A stretch of 64,000 nucleotides of DNA, taken from contig NZ_CP023865.1 of NCBI RefSeq assembly GCF_003711105.1, positions 1,958,001-2,022,000 on the forward strand, written 5' to 3'. Below, in pieces: positions 1 through 8,376 of the stretch. The translations under genes and the position numbers were made by a program. The stretch is from Actinoplanes teichomyceticus ATCC 31121. Its GTDB lineage: Bacteria > Actinomycetota > Actinomycetes > Mycobacteriales > Micromonosporaceae. Each line of letters starts with the position of its first letter. Within the stretch, counting starts at the first letter, position 1. The notes beneath the pieces were generated by a model. That model saw only the letters and a program-made list of their open reading frames with translations. It did not search any database and was not told the DNA's origin.

Positions 1-1
1 C

Positions 2-859
2 GCGGTGGAGTCCGACTTCGCCGCGCACGGCATCGGGTTGCCGGCGTACTGGGGCAACCGCAACTGGCACCCGATGCTGGCCGACACCGTGGCGCGGATG
101 CGCGACGACGGTGTCGAGCACGCGCTCGGCTTCGCCACCAGCGCGTACGGCGGCTACTCCTCCTGCCGGCAGTACTGGGAGGACATCGCCGCCGCGCGCC
201 AGCACGTCGGCCCCCGGGCGCCGCGGATCAGCAAGCTGCGGCAGTTCCACGACCACCCGGGCTTCGTGGAGCCGCACGCCGACGCGGTGCGTACCGCGCT
301 GGCCACCCTGGACCCGGCCCGCCGGGGCACCACCCGGCTGGTCTTCACCGCGCACTCCATCCCGCTGAGCATGGCCCGCACCGCGGGCCCGACCGGCGGC
401 CGCTACACCGCCCAGCTGGAGGAGACCGCCCGGCTGGTCCGGGCCGCCGCGGCGGCCGACGACCTGGGGTACGACCTGGTCTGGCAGAGCCGCTCCGGCC
501 CGCCGCAGATCCCGTGGCTGGAGCCGGACATCAACGACCACCTGGAGGTGCTCGCCGAGAAGGGGGTCACCGACGTGGTGCTCAGTCCGATCGGTTTCGT
601 CTCCGACCACCTCGAGGTGATCTGGGACCTGGACAACGAGGCCAGGGACACCGCCGCCCGGCTCGGTCTCGGGTTCGCCCGGGCCGCCACGCCCGGCGTC
701 CACCCGCGCTTCGTCGCCATGGTGCGCGAGCTCGTCGAGGAGCGGCTGGGTGATCAACCGCACACCGGGCTGGGTACGCTCCCGACCTGGGACGTCTGCC
801 CGACGGACTGCTGCACCCCTCCGCCCCGCCCCGCGACGCGACCTGGAGCCGCGCAATGA
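2..859 (+). CDS. hemH: Ferrochelatase, C-terminal part (5' end outside window)
   Basis: Inserts iron into a porphyrin at the end of heme synthesis; in Actinobacteria the substrate is thought to be coproporphyrin III (the CpfC route). The reading frame is open at the window edge, so the first 75-80 residues are missing. Family landmarks visible: GNRNWHPML near the start, FTAHSIPLSMA with the conserved active-site His, and SRSGPPQIPWLEPDI followed by SPIGFVSDHLEVIWDLD. Cys residues in YSSCRQ and in DVCPTDCC near the C terminus fit the [2Fe-2S] cluster known in actinobacterial ferrochelatases. The stop codon overlaps the next start (ATGA), so the two genes are translationally coupled. Confidence 0.93.
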   Translation, partial: AVESDFAAHGIGLPAYWGNRNWHPMLADTVARMRDDGVEHALGFATSAYGGYSSCRQYWEDIAAARQHVGPRAPRISKLRQFHDHPGFVEPHADAVRTALATLDPARRGTTRLVFTAHSIPLSMARTAGPTGGRYTAQLEETARLVRAAAAADDLGYDLVWQSRSGPPQIPWLEPDINDHLEVLAEKGVTDVVLSPIGFVSDHLEVIWDLDNEARDTAARLGLGFARAATPGVHPRFVAMVRELVEERLGDQPHTGLGTLPTWDVCPTDCCTPPPRPATRPGAAQ

Positions 860-1635
860 AGGAACGCAAAGCGATCGAGAGCTGGCTCACCGACATGGAC
901 GGCGTGCTCGTCCACGAGGGTGAGCCGGTGCCCGGCGCACCCGAGTTCGTCAACCGGATGAAGGCGTCCGGCAAGCCGTTCCTGATCCTCACCAACAACT
1001 CCATCTACACGCCGCGTGACCTGCAGGCCCGCCTGGCCCGGATGGGCTTCGAGGTGGACGAGCACTCGATCTGGACGGCCGCGCTGGCCACCGCGCAGTT
1101 CCTGGCCGACCAGCGTCCGGGCGGCACCGCGTACGTGATCGGTGAGGCCGGCCTGACCACCGCGATGCACGCGGCCGGCTACGTGCTGACCGAGTTCGAC
1201 CCGGACTACGTGGTGCTCGGCGAGACGCGCACCTACAGCTTCGAGGCGATCACCAAGGCGATCCGGCTGATCAACGGTGGCGCCCGGTTCATCTGCACCA
1301 ACCCGGACGCGACCGGACCCTCCAACGAGGGGCTGCTCCCGGCGGCCGGCTCGGTGGCCGCGATGATCTCCAAGGCGACCGGGGTGAAGCCGTACTTCGT
1401 CGGCAAGCCGAACCCGATGATGATGCGCTCGGCGTTGAACGCGATCGGCGCGCACAGCGAGACCACCGCGATGATCGGCGACCGGATGGACACCGACGTG
1501 CTGTGCGGGCTGGAGGCCGGACTGGAGACGATCCTGGTGCTGACCGGGATCAGCAGCCGGATGGAGAGCGAGACGTACCCGTACCGCCCGTCCCGCATCG
1601 TCAACTCGGTCGCCGACCTGATCGACGAGATCTGA
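856..1635 (+). CDS. HAD-IIA family sugar-phosphatase (NagD-like)
   Basis: Predicted cytosolic phosphatase of the haloacid dehalogenase superfamily, subclass IIA (NagD/AraL/phosphoglycolate phosphatase type). HAD motif I is TDMDGVLVHEG (residues 12-22), where the two Asp are nucleophile and acid/base. Motif II is the LTNNS segment near residue 47, and motif IV is IGDRMDTDV near residue 214. The 259-residue length is typical. The start ATG overlaps the ferrochelatase stop by 4 bp, so both are on one mRNA; the physiological substrate cannot be read from the sequence. Confidence 0.9.
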   Translation: MKERKAIESWLTDMDGVLVHEGEPVPGAPEFVNRMKASGKPFLILTNNSIYTPRDLQARLARMGFEVDEHSIWTAALATAQFLADQRPGGTAYVIGEAGLTTAMHAAGYVLTEFDPDYVVLGETRTYSFEAITKAIRLINGGARFICTNPDATGPSNEGLLPAAGSVAAMISKATGVKPYFVGKPNPMMMRSALNAIGAHSETTAMIGDRMDTDVLCGLEAGLETILVLTGISSRMESETYPYRPSRIVNSVADLIDEI

Positions 1636-1667
1636 GCCGGGTCCGGAGCGAACCGCCGGCCGCCTGA

Positions 1668-2456
1668 TCACCGCACGCGCGATCGGGTGGCCGGTCGTCC
1701 CGGTCGCCACCCGGCCCCGACCAGCACGATCAGCGCTGCCGGCACCCCGGCCAGCGCCGCCAGCCGCGGGCCGCCGCCCCGGCGCCACCACAGCACCGGC
1801 AATCCGGCGTACCGGATCCGCAGCCGGCCCACGCCGGTCACCGCGCCCGCCGGGACCGGGGTGGCATCCGCCACCGCGTTCGCGTCGCCCTTGGTGATCA
1901 GCCGGCCGTCCGGCGCGACCCGGGCGACCCGGTGCAGCACCGCCCGCCCCGGCCGGTCCGGACTCCGGAACCGGATCACCGACCCGGCCCGGATCCGCTG
2001 CCCGGTCAGCGGCGCGGTGATCACCACGTCGCCGGCCTCGACGGCCGGGCGCATCGACCCGCTGATCACGACCGACAACGACCACCCCGACAGCAGCGCG
2101 ACCAGGGCGGTGAGCGCCAGCGCGCCGACGGCCGCGGGCAGTGCCCGTTGCCGGGCCGGGGGCAGTGCCCGTTGCCGGGCCGGGGGCAGTGCCCGTTGCC
2201 GGGCCGCGGGCAGTGCCCGTTGCCGGGCCGGGGGCAGTGCCCGTTGCCGGGCCGGGGGCAGTGCCCGTTGCCGGGCCGGGGGCAGTGCCCGTTGCCGGGC
2301 CGCGGGCAGTGCCCGTTGCCGGGCCGCGGGCAGTGCCCGCCGCACGGCCGCGCGCAAGGTTTGCCGTCCGGCCGCGAATACGGCCGACCGCCCGGCCGTG
2401 GGCCGTGGTCGTCGCTCGGCCGCGGGCAGCGCCCGCCACCCGGCGGAACCGGTCAC
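1668..2456 (-). CDS. Signal peptidase I, S26B (SipW-like) type, with octapeptide-repeat N-terminal tail
   Basis: Predicted membrane-bound signal peptidase. A transmembrane helix (about residues 113-134) leads directly into ISGSM, the catalytic Ser motif. GDVVI, VLHRV and TKGDANAVAD follow in the order seen in the Ser-His (S26B, ER/archaeal/SipW) branch, where His replaces the Lys of bacterial LepB. A second hydrophobic helix lies near the C terminus (LAALAGVPAALIVLVG). The unusual part is the cytoplasmic N terminus of about 110 residues, Arg-rich and made of eight copies of (A/P)ARQRALP. No usable start lies between the repeats and the helix, so the repeats are translated. GTG at 2456 is the furthest start; TTG or GTG codons just before the array are alternatives. 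Confidence 0.8.
   Translation of the reverse strand: MTGSAGWRALPAAERRPRPTAGRSAVFAAGRQTLRAAVRRALPAARQRALPAARQRALPPARQRALPPARQRALPPARQRALPAARQRALPPARQRALPPARQRALPAAVGALALTALVALLSGWSLSVVISGSMRPAVEAGDVVITAPLTGQRIRAGSVIRFRSPDRPGRAVLHRVARVAPDGRLITKGDANAVADATPVPAGAVTGVGRLRIRYAGLPVLWWRRGGGPRLAALAGVPAALIVLVGAGWRPGRPATRSRVR
2136..2340. repeat. 24-bp tandem repeat, 8 full copies plus a partial one
   Basis: Unit GGGCAGTGCCCGTTGCCGGG plus CCGG or CCGC; copies start every 24 bp from 2136, with a truncated ninth copy at 2328. The period is a multiple of three and the array is translated on the minus strand as an 8-residue repeat in the signal peptidase tail. Each unit contains the small inverted repeat GGGCA/TGCCC. 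Confidence 0.95.
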
Positions 2457-2527
2457 GTCCTACGGTTCGGCAGCGGCCGGCCCGGGCTGAACGGCTCCCG
2501 GCGCCCGGCGGCGGCGCGCCCCTGCAG

Positions 2528-2533
2528 TAGGGT
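2528..2533 (+). promoter_or_regulatory. -10 box of a leaderless promoter (TAGGGT)
   Basis: TAGGGT followed by exactly 7 nt and then the GTG of the NUDIX gene. This is the TANNNT-N7-RTG layout seen at other genes in this window, predicting a transcript that begins at the start codon. Confidence 0.6.
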
Positions 2534-2540
2534 CGCTGCC

Positions 2541-3005
2541 GTGCCGGCGAGCGAAGAGTCGTACCTGGAACAGTCGCGGGAGCCGGTCCCCACCGGTCCG
2601 GGCGAGGTGGTCGCCGCCGCCTGGGTGTGCGTGCGCGAACGGCGGGTCCTGGTGGTCCGGGCGCACCGCTCCGACGCGTTCTACCTGCCCGGGGGCAAGC
2701 CCGAGCCGGGGGAGACGCACGCCGCGGCGGCCGCCCGGGAGGCCGAGGAGGAGGTCGGCGTCGTGCTGGACGCGGGGCGGCTGCGCCATTTCCGTACGAT
2801 CGAGGCCCCCGCGCACAACCGCCCCGCCGGCACCCGGGTCCGTCTGGTCTGCTATCTCGGCGAGCCCGCCGTCGCGGACGCCGCTCCGGCACCGGCCAAC
2901 GAGATCGCCGAGCTGGCCTGGTTCGCCTCGGCCGACGCCGCGCGCTGCGCCCCGGCGATCCGCCTGCTCCTCGACGAGCTGGTCCGGGTCGACCTGATCG
3001 ACTAG
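2541..3005 (+). CDS. NUDIX hydrolase
   Basis: Predicted nucleoside-diphosphate-linked-moiety hydrolase, 154 residues. The NUDIX box is canonical: GGKPEPGE followed by REAEEEVG (about residues 50-72), with the metal-binding Glu residues in place. The open frame runs far upstream through the signal-peptidase repeats, but GTG 2541 is chosen because it gives the usual family length and is preceded by TAGGGT at the leaderless spacing. The stop TAG overlaps tail to tail with the stop of the next gene on the other strand (3002-3005). Substrate not predictable. Confidence 0.85.
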   Translation: MPASEESYLEQSREPVPTGPGEVVAAAWVCVRERRVLVVRAHRSDAFYLPGGKPEPGETHAAAAAREAEEEVGVVLDAGRLRHFRTIEAPAHNRPAGTRVRLVCYLGEPAVADAAPAPANEIAELAWFASADAARCAPAIRLLLDELVRVDLID

Positions 3006-3688
3006 GGCGGCGTCACCGTGGCGCCGGTCAGGACGACGACGCCGTTCGGGTTGCCGCATCGGACCCGGATCGTCAGCCGCTCCGCCCCGCCGACGCCCCC
3101 GGTCAGCGGCTTGGCGCTGGTCACCGTGGCGCTCTGCTGCCGTCCGGCCTCAGCGGTGGTCAGGTCCCCGGTCTTGCGCCGGGTGCCGGTGACGGCGAAG
3201 ACGTAGGTCGCCGCGGCGGTGTCGGTGCCGGCCGGGTAGTAGGGGTGCACGTCGGCCCGGAAGTCCAGGTAGCGGCCGCGGAGCAGCCAGGTGACCTCGC
3301 GCGTCAGGTCGCCGGTCTGGTTCGACGGGCAGGAGATGGCGATGGGCCGGTCCTTGAATCCGGGTCTGTCGCGCACCGCCGGCGGCACCGGTGCCAGGTT
3401 CGCGTGGCCCGCGGCCACGTCGAGGGCGTCCAGGGGCGTGCCGGACGGGTTCCCGGCCCCGGGCGCCACGGTGGCAGCGGCCGTCGGCCCGGCCGTAGGG
3501 GAGGAGGTGACCGGGGGGACGGCGACCGGCGCGGGCGAGGGATCCGGCGATTGGGGCCACTGCCAGGCCGCGAGTGCGATCACCGCACTGACCACACCGG
3601 CCACCATCGAGGCCACGGCGACCACATCTCGCCGCTTGCGCCTGTCGCCGGGCGCGGGCGTGTCGTCGGGGGGAGGAGTCGTGCTCAC
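3002..3688 (-). CDS. Membrane-anchored extracytoplasmic protein, unknown function
   Basis: 228 residues, GTG start. A short basic N terminus is followed by one hydrophobic helix (VVAVASMVAGVVSAVIALAA, about residues 21-40). A Pro/Ala/Thr/Ser-rich linker of some 50 residues comes next, then an outside domain of about 140 residues with two Cys (ISCPSNQT and VRCGNPNG) that could form a disulfide. The plan (anchor, linker, small globular domain) resembles the divergently transcribed gene at 3890, so the two may be functionally related. No family recognised. Confidence 0.75.
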   Translation of the reverse strand: MSTTPPPDDTPAPGDRRKRRDVVAVASMVAGVVSAVIALAAWQWPQSPDPSPAPVAVPPVTSSPTAGPTAAATVAPGAGNPSGTPLDALDVAAGHANLAPVPPAVRDRPGFKDRPIAISCPSNQTGDLTREVTWLLRGRYLDFRADVHPYYPAGTDTAAATYVFAVTGTRRKTGDLTTAEAGRQQSATVTSAKPLTGGVGGAERLTIRVRCGNPNGVVVLTGATVTPP

Positions 3689-3836
3689 CGTTGTGCCGCC
3701 TGCCGGGTAGTCGCCGGTTTAGGAGGCGCCACCATACATCGATCGGCGTCCCGAAATGCCACGTCGTCGCGGATGACGGATATTCGACAGATGGATCGAG
3801 GCTGGTAGGCGCTATGGTGCCGTCCACCTCCCCATA

Positions 3837-3858
3837 TTGATCAGTCTTTGTTGATCAA
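3837..3858. promoter_or_regulatory. Direct repeat TTGATCA, candidate operator
   Basis: TTGATCA occurs at 3837 and again at 3851, 14 bp apart, in the unusually AT-rich spacer between two divergent unknown genes. Either copy could be a regulator half-site. No regulator gene is adjacent, so the assignment is tentative. Confidence 0.3.
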
Positions 3859-3889
3859 ACCCTCATTGAACGAAGAGGATGCGATAAGT

Positions 3890-4654
3890 GTGAGCCACGA
3901 TAATCCGTTACCGCAGGATCCGCCGACCGGCACCCCACCGGCCAAGGCGCAGAAGGGAGCGGGCCGGGGGCGCTCCGGCTGGACCGCGGTCCTGGCCGGG
4001 CTCGCGCTGCTGCTCGCCGCCGTGGCGGTGGTGCTCTCCTGGCACGCCAACAGCGTCGCCGGGGACGCCGCCGCGCGGGCCGACAAGCTGGCCGCGAGGG
4101 CGGCGCCACCCAGTGGGCCGGCGGTCACCGTGCCACCGCCCGACCCGGTACAGAGCACCACCGCGCCGGTGGACCCGGGGCAGCCGTCCGAGTCCGCGGA
4201 GGGGTCGCCGCCGCCGCTCGGCCCCGAGACGCAGTTCGACCAGTTCTACATCGAGACCGCTCTCGAGATTCCCGGTCCCTGCAACGGCGCCGTGTACATC
4301 GATCTGGATAAGCCGCGGGTGCAGGTCGACCCGGCGATCGCCGAGCTGAGTTACCACAACCCGTGCACCGCCGGAAACACCCCCTACCTCACCCTGCAGC
4401 CGGGTGTCGAAGGTACCTCCTACGACTCGGAGGCGGTCAAACCGTCCGACTGCGTGACGCGGATCGCGGTCAGGCCCCTGGCCAAGGAGGGACGGCTGCC
4501 GGCCGTGCAGGGCGACGTGTACTGCCTGCTCACCTCGGACAGCGATGCGCAGCGGATCGGCATCCCTCGCAAGATGGTGGTCGTCTCGGTGACCGGCCTG
4601 GGGAAGGCCGATGCGCTGGCGCTGCAGGCCACCGCCTGGAACATTCCGCGCTGA
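3890..4654 (+). CDS. Membrane-anchored extracytoplasmic protein, unknown function
   Basis: 254 residues from GTG 3890, chosen because AGAGGA lies about 11 nt upstream; a TTG at 3848 is an in-frame alternative. The protein has a Lys/Arg/Pro-rich cytoplasmic stretch, one membrane helix (WTAVLAGLALLLAAVAVVLSW), a short charged segment and a Pro/Ser/Thr-rich linker. A C-terminal domain of about 140 residues carries four Cys (PGPCNG, HNPCTA, SDCV, VYCLL), consistent with two disulfides outside the cell. No family recognised. It lies opposite the similarly built gene at 3002-3688, with their promoters in a shared 200-bp spacer. Confidence 0.75.
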   Translation: MSHDNPLPQDPPTGTPPAKAQKGAGRGRSGWTAVLAGLALLLAAVAVVLSWHANSVAGDAAARADKLAARAAPPSGPAVTVPPPDPVQSTTAPVDPGQPSESAEGSPPPLGPETQFDQFYIETALEIPGPCNGAVYIDLDKPRVQVDPAIAELSYHNPCTAGNTPYLTLQPGVEGTSYDSEAVKPSDCVTRIAVRPLAKEGRLPAVQGDVYCLLTSDSDAQRIGIPRKMVVVSVTGLGKADALALQATAWNIPR

Positions 4655-4686
4655 TCGGGGCGGCGGCCGGTCGGCGCCGGGACGCG

Positions 4687-5193
4687 TCAGGCGGCCCGGC
4701 GGATCTCGGTGAACCAGCGGTTCGCCACCTGGGTGTGCAGGCTGAAACCGAGCTCCGTCGGGCCGTGGAGCACCTCGAGCCCGAGCGCCTCGTCCGGCGG
4801 TGGCACCGTCGGCAGTCCCGAGCCGTCCGCGAGGCGGGGGAACAGGCCGAAGACGAGCAGGGTGCCGTCCGGCGCGCTGAGGGTGTCGAAAAGGCGTACC
4901 TCGTCGGGGTCGGCCTTGATGCCGGTCTCCTCGCCCAGCTCCCGCGCCGCCGCGGCCTGCCAGGTCTCGCCCAGCTCGATGAACCCGCCGGGCAGCGCCA
5001 GCCGGCCCTCCGCCGGCGCAATGCCGCGCCGCACCACCAGCAGGCCGGAACCGATCGGTTGCAGGGCTACCGCCACCGGGGCCGGATTGCGGTACGTCGT
5101 CTCCCCGCACGCCGCGCAGCGGCGCGGCCAGGCCTGCCCCGGGGTGAACCGCGCCCCGCAGAACGTGCAGTGCGCGTGCCGGTCCGGCGTCAC
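4687..5193 (-). CDS. NUDIX hydrolase with N-terminal zinc ribbon
   Basis: 168 residues. CTFCG and CAACG near the N terminus make a four-Cys zinc ribbon like that of NudC-type NADH pyrophosphatases. It is followed by YRNPAP and a NUDIX box starting [10 protein letters not shown] and ending RELGEETG. Likely a nucleotide-sugar or dinucleotide pyrophosphatase. GTG 5193 is chosen because it overlaps the upstream gene's stop (GTGA), giving translational coupling; a longer open frame upstream lies inside that gene and has no family similarity. Confidence 0.85.
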   Translation of the reverse strand: MTPDRHAHCTFCGARFTPGQAWPRRCAACGETTYRNPAPVAVALQPIGSGLLVVRRGIAPAEGRLALPGGFIELGETWQAAAARELGEETGIKADPDEVRLFDTLSAPDGTLLVFGLFPRLADGSGLPTVPPPDEALGLEVLHGPTELGFSLHTQVANRWFTEIRRAA

Positions 5194-5972
5194 GGGCGCA
5201 GCGGGGAGTTGCAGGCGGCCACCAGGGCCTGCCGGCACGCCGCGGTGAGCGGGCGCAGCGCCTCGTCGCGCTGCTGCGCCTCGTAACCGTTGACCGCGCC
5301 GCCCGGAGCGTTCGTCTCGGCGAGCGCCAGCACCTGGTCGAGCACGCTGGCCCGGGCGAACAGCCGCCGGGCCCGCGGGTCGAAGCCGGGTGGCAGGGTG
5401 GCCGTGCTCTCCGGGCGGCGCAGCGCCTGCAACGCGCCGGCCAGCTCGGGTTTCCACTGCGCCACGTCCAGCTTGGTGAGGCGGGTGGTGGCCTCGCCGA
5501 GCGCCGCGGTCAGCTGCGCCTCGGCCTCGGCCGCGCCCATCTGGAAGACCGGGCGGTGCTCCGGGGCGGGCAGCACCCGCCAGAGCAGGGTCTCGAATTC
5601 CACACCGGAGCCGGAGGTGTGCCGGCGCACCTCGGGGACCACGCCGAAGCCCGGGGTGATGATCGCCTCACCGGCCAGCAGCGCCGCGCCGGTCAGCGGG
5701 CCCGGACCGGGCAGGCCGCGCGGGTCGCCGGGCACCGGCAGCACCAGCCGGATGTCGTCCGGATGCAGTTTCGCGAACAGCGGGAGGCCCTGCCCGAGCG
5801 GCACGTCGGTCCAGGTGCCGGGGGCGTCGGCGACGAGGTGCTCCTCGTCCCCGGCGATCTCGTCGGCCAGCTCGTCGAACGGAACCAGTCCGGCGCGCCA
5901 GGCCCGCACCCAGGCCACGAACCGGGTGGACCGGCGGGCGGTGCGGGTGGCCGCATCAGCTGCGGGTGACAT
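5190..5972 (-). CDS. Conserved actinobacterial protein of unknown function
   Basis: 260 residues, soluble, no signal peptide. Acidic and hydrophobic segments alternate (for example [17 protein letters not shown] and [20 protein letters not shown]), with a helical C-terminal half. I do not recognise a domain. It is the first gene of a two-gene unit with the zinc-ribbon NUDIX enzyme. ATG 5972 is supported by TACCCT located 7 nt upstream, so the mRNA probably starts at the codon itself. Confidence 0.8.
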   Translation of the reverse strand: MSPAADAATRTARRSTRFVAWVRAWRAGLVPFDELADEIAGDEEHLVADAPGTWTDVPLGQGLPLFAKLHPDDIRLVLPVPGDPRGLPGPGPLTGAALLAGEAIITPGFGVVPEVRRHTSGSGVEFETLLWRVLPAPEHRPVFQMGAAEAEAQLTAALGEATTRLTKLDVAQWKPELAGALQALRRPESTATLPPGFDPRARRLFARASVLDQVLALAETNAPGGAVNGYEAQQRDEALRPLTAACRQALVAACNSPLRP

Positions 5973-5979
5973 GCGAGCA

Positions 5980-5985
5980 AGGGTA
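5980..5985 (-). promoter_or_regulatory. -10 box of a leaderless promoter (TACCCT)
   Basis: On the minus strand TACCCT is followed by 7 nt and ATG 5972; same geometry as the other leaderless candidates. Confidence 0.6.
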
Positions 5986-6049
5986 CGTGCCGTCGCGGAA
6001 CCTTGTCTCGGTCCGGAGCGTCACCCCGGTGTGTGGCGGTGGCCCGGGT

Positions 6050-6055
6050 TACCGT
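6050..6055 (+). promoter_or_regulatory. -10 box of a leaderless promoter (TACCGT)
   Basis: TACCGT, 7 nt, then ATG 6063. No Shine-Dalgarno sequence lies between, which supports a leaderless transcript. Confidence 0.6.
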
Positions 6056-6062
6056 GCGGATC

Positions 6063-6869
6063 ATGTATGGGGAGGACGTGCTTTCCGGCAACTGGCGCCG
6101 CCGTCGGGCGATCCCGGAGGTGGACGCCGAACCGGAGCTGGTCGTGGAGGACGCCGACTCCGGGTTCTGCGGCGCGGTGGTCGGGTTCGAGCTCGGCGCG
6201 GTGGTGCTGGAGGACCGGCACGGCAGGCGCCGCAACTTTCCGCTCGCCCCGGCCGCGTTCCTGCTCGACGGGAAGCCGGTCACGCTGCGCCGGCCGGCGC
6301 GGCCCGCGGCGCCCGCGCAGCGACGTGTCACCGCCTCCGGGTCCATCGCGGTGGCCGGGGTCACCGCCCGGGTGGCCAAGGCCAGCCGGATCTGGGTGGA
6401 GGGCATTCACGACGCCGCGCTGGTCGAGCGGATCTGGGGCGACGACCTGCGGATCGAGGGCGTGGTGGTGGAACCGCTGGACGGCATCGACGACCTGGCC
6501 GCCGCGGTCCGAGACTTCCGGCCCGGCCCGCGGCGCCGCCTCGGCGTGCTCGTCGACCACCTGGTGCCCGGGTCCAAGGAGAGCCGGATCGTGGCCTCGG
6601 TCACCCACCCGGACGTCCTGATCACCGGGCACCCGTACGTCGACGTCTGGCAGGCGGTCAAACCCGCGCGGGTGGGGCTGCGCGAGTGGCCGGTGGTCCC
6701 GCCCGGCCGCCCGTGGAAGGAGGGGGTCTGCGAGGCCGTCGGCGTCCGCGAGCCGGCCGACATGTGGCGTCGCATCCTCGCCTCGGTGAGCAGCTACAAG
6801 GACGTGGAGACTCCGTTGATCAACTCGATGGAGCGGCTGATCGACCACGTGACGGCGCCGCCGGAGTAG
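6063..6869 (+). CDS. DUF3097 family protein
   Basis: 268 residues. Matches the actinobacterial DUF3097 family as I remember it. The N-terminal third is beta-rich. The central segment reads WVEGIHDAALVERIWGDDLR and continues into VVVEPLDGIDDL; Glu then Asp at this spacing recalls a Toprim-like nucleotidyl-transfer/nuclease fold. The C-terminal part contains LITGHPYVDVWQAVKP. Function is unknown. Start ATG 6063 is favoured over the upstream open frame by the TACCGT box. Its last 50 bp overlap the 3' end of the convergent MocR gene. Confidence 0.85.
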   Translation: MYGEDVLSGNWRRRRAIPEVDAEPELVVEDADSGFCGAVVGFELGAVVLEDRHGRRRNFPLAPAAFLLDGKPVTLRRPARPAAPAQRRVTASGSIAVAGVTARVAKASRIWVEGIHDAALVERIWGDDLRIEGVVVEPLDGIDDLAAAVRDFRPGPRRRLGVLVDHLVPGSKESRIVASVTHPDVLITGHPYVDVWQAVKPARVGLREWPVVPPGRPWKEGVCEAVGVREPADMWRRILASVSSYKDVETPLINSMERLIDHVTAPPE

Positions 6870-8310
6870 CCGCTGTGCCGGCCAGCGCGGCGCCGATGCG
6901 GACGGCGGCGTCGGTCAGGCGGTCCGGCGGGTGCGCGGCGTAACCGAGCACCAGGCCGGGCCGGCCGGGCTGGCTGCGGTGCCAGCTCAGCGGGTGCACC
7001 AGCACGCCGTGGGCCCGGACCCGTTCCGCGAGCGCGACGTCGTCGCCGGCCGGCAGCTCGGCCAGCAGGTGCAGCCCGGCCGCCACCCCGCGCACCCGGG
7101 CCTGCGGCAGGTGCGTGCGCAATCCGGCGAGCAGCGCGTCCCGGCGCGCCCGCTGCCGGGCCCGTACGTGGCGCAGGTGCCGGTCGTAGTCGCCGGAGGC
7201 CAGCAGGTGCGCCAGCACGAGCTGCGGGAGCGCCGGGCTGCCCAGGTCGCTGGCGTGCTTGGCGGCCAGCAGCTCGGCCTGTCGGCGCCGGGGCGCGATC
7301 AGCCAGCCCAGCCGCATCCCCGGCGCCAGTGACTTGGAGACGCTGCCCAGGTAGGCGACCCGCTCCGGCGCGGCGCCCTGCACCGCGGCGACCGGGGCCC
7401 GGTCGTAGCGGTGCTCGGCGTCGTAGTCGTCCTCGACGATCAGCCGCGCCCCCTCGGCCACCCAGGTCAGCAGCTCCCGGCGCCGCTGCGGGGCGAGCAC
7501 CACCCCGGTCGGGAACTGGTGCGCCGGGGTCAGCAGGACGGTGTGCAGGCCGGTCGCCCGCAGCGGGGCGATCCGCAGGCCGTCGTCGTCGACCGGGACC
7601 GGCTCCGGGCGTACCCGCCAATGCGCGACCTGGTCGCGGGCGCCGCGCGAGCCGGGATCCTCGACCGCCCACGCGGCTTCGCCGCGGGCGCTCGCGGCCT
7701 GCGCCAGCAGGGCGAGACCCTGGGCGACGCCGCCGCACACCAGGATGTCGTCCGCCTCGGCCCGGACCCCGCGGGTACGCGCCAGCCAGCCGGCCAGCTC
7801 GGCACGCAGTCGCGGGCTGCCGCCGGGGTCGCCGTAGCCCAGGTCGGCCGCGGTCACCCGGTCCAGCACCGCGCGTTCGGCCCGCAGCCAGGCGGCCCGG
7901 GGGAACGCGGACAGGTCCGGCACCCCGGGGGACAGGTCCAGGTCGATGCCGTCCGGGGTGGGAAGCGGCAGCCGCAGCCGGCGCAGCGTGCGGCGCCGGT
8001 CCGCGCTCGGGCGTGGGGCGACCGCCGCGTCGCGCGCCACCACGGTGCCCGAGCCGGTCCGGGCCGCGGCCAGCCCCTCGTCGACCAGTCGCTGGTAGGC
8101 CTGCACCACCACCCCGCGGGACACGCCCAGTTCCGCGGCGAGCCGCCGGGTCGCCGGCAGCCGGGTCCCGGGCGCCAGCCGTCCCGCCGTGATCGCGGCG
8201 CGCAGCCCGTCGGTCAGCCACCCGGTCAGCCCCTTGGCCGGCGCCTCCTGCGCGCGCAGTTGCAGGAAGTCCGACCCGGGTGCGGGCCGGGACGGCTCGG
8301 CAGCGGAAAT
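6820..8310 (-). CDS. MocR/PdxR-type regulator (GntR HTH fused to aminotransferase fold)
   Basis: About 496 residues. An N-terminal GntR winged helix (GRLAPGTRLPATRRLAAELG, then VSRGVVVQAYQRL) is joined to a fold-type I PLP domain with DDYDAEHRYDR and SVSKSLAPGMRLGW, whose Lys is the Schiff-base site. Such proteins sense PLP or an amino compound and control a neighbouring gene, here the divergent DMT transporter. The HTH is fully in frame back to a stop at about 8323. No ATG, GTG or TTG precedes it; the first candidate is ATT at 8310, 5-6 nt after the strong ribosome site GAGGTG. A rare ATT start is my preferred reading; a sequencing frameshift is the alternative. The C terminus overlaps the DUF3097 gene by 50 bp. 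Confidence 0.85.
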   Translation of the reverse strand: MSAAEPSRPAPGSDFLQLRAQEAPAKGLTGWLTDGLRAAITAGRLAPGTRLPATRRLAAELGVSRGVVVQAYQRLVDEGLAAARTGSGTVVARDAAVAPRPSADRRRTLRRLRLPLPTPDGIDLDLSPGVPDLSAFPRAAWLRAERAVLDRVTAADLGYGDPGGSPRLRAELAGWLARTRGVRAEADDILVCGGVAQGLALLAQAASARGEAAWAVEDPGSRGARDQVAHWRVRPEPVPVDDDGLRIAPLRATGLHTVLLTPAHQFPTGVVLAPQRRRELLTWVAEGARLIVEDDYDAEHRYDRAPVAAVQGAAPERVAYLGSVSKSLAPGMRLGWLIAPRRRQAELLAAKHASDLGSPALPQLVLAHLLASGDYDRHLRHVRARQRARRDALLAGLRTHLPQARVRGVAAGLHLLAELPAGDDVALAERVRAHGVLVHPLSWHRSQPGRPGLVLGYAAHPPDRLTDAAVRIGAALAGTAATPAAPSRGRSAAPSS

Positions 8311-8354
8311 TGGTCCACCTCATAGCGCTGGGATTGGTCCTCGAACCGGACCAT
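8309..8354. promoter_or_regulatory. MocR operator: two direct ATTGGTCC boxes plus an inverted GGACCAT
   Basis: ATTGGTCC at 8309-8316 and 8333-8340 (24 bp apart), followed by the inverted GGACCAT at 8348-8354, all in the 66-bp gap between the MocR gene and the DMT transporter gene. MocR regulators characteristically bind a pair of direct repeats plus an inverted half-site. The first box covers the proposed ATT start of the regulator, so autorepression is likely. Confidence 0.7.
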
Positions 8355-8376
8355 ACCCGCCGGGAGCATGGCATGC

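Noticed and set aside
754..2892. A 712-codon open frame on the minus strand
   Set aside because: Runs antisense to the HAD and NUDIX genes and through the 24-bp array; composition is almost only Arg/Gly/Ala/Pro and no domain appears. A GC-rich shadow frame.
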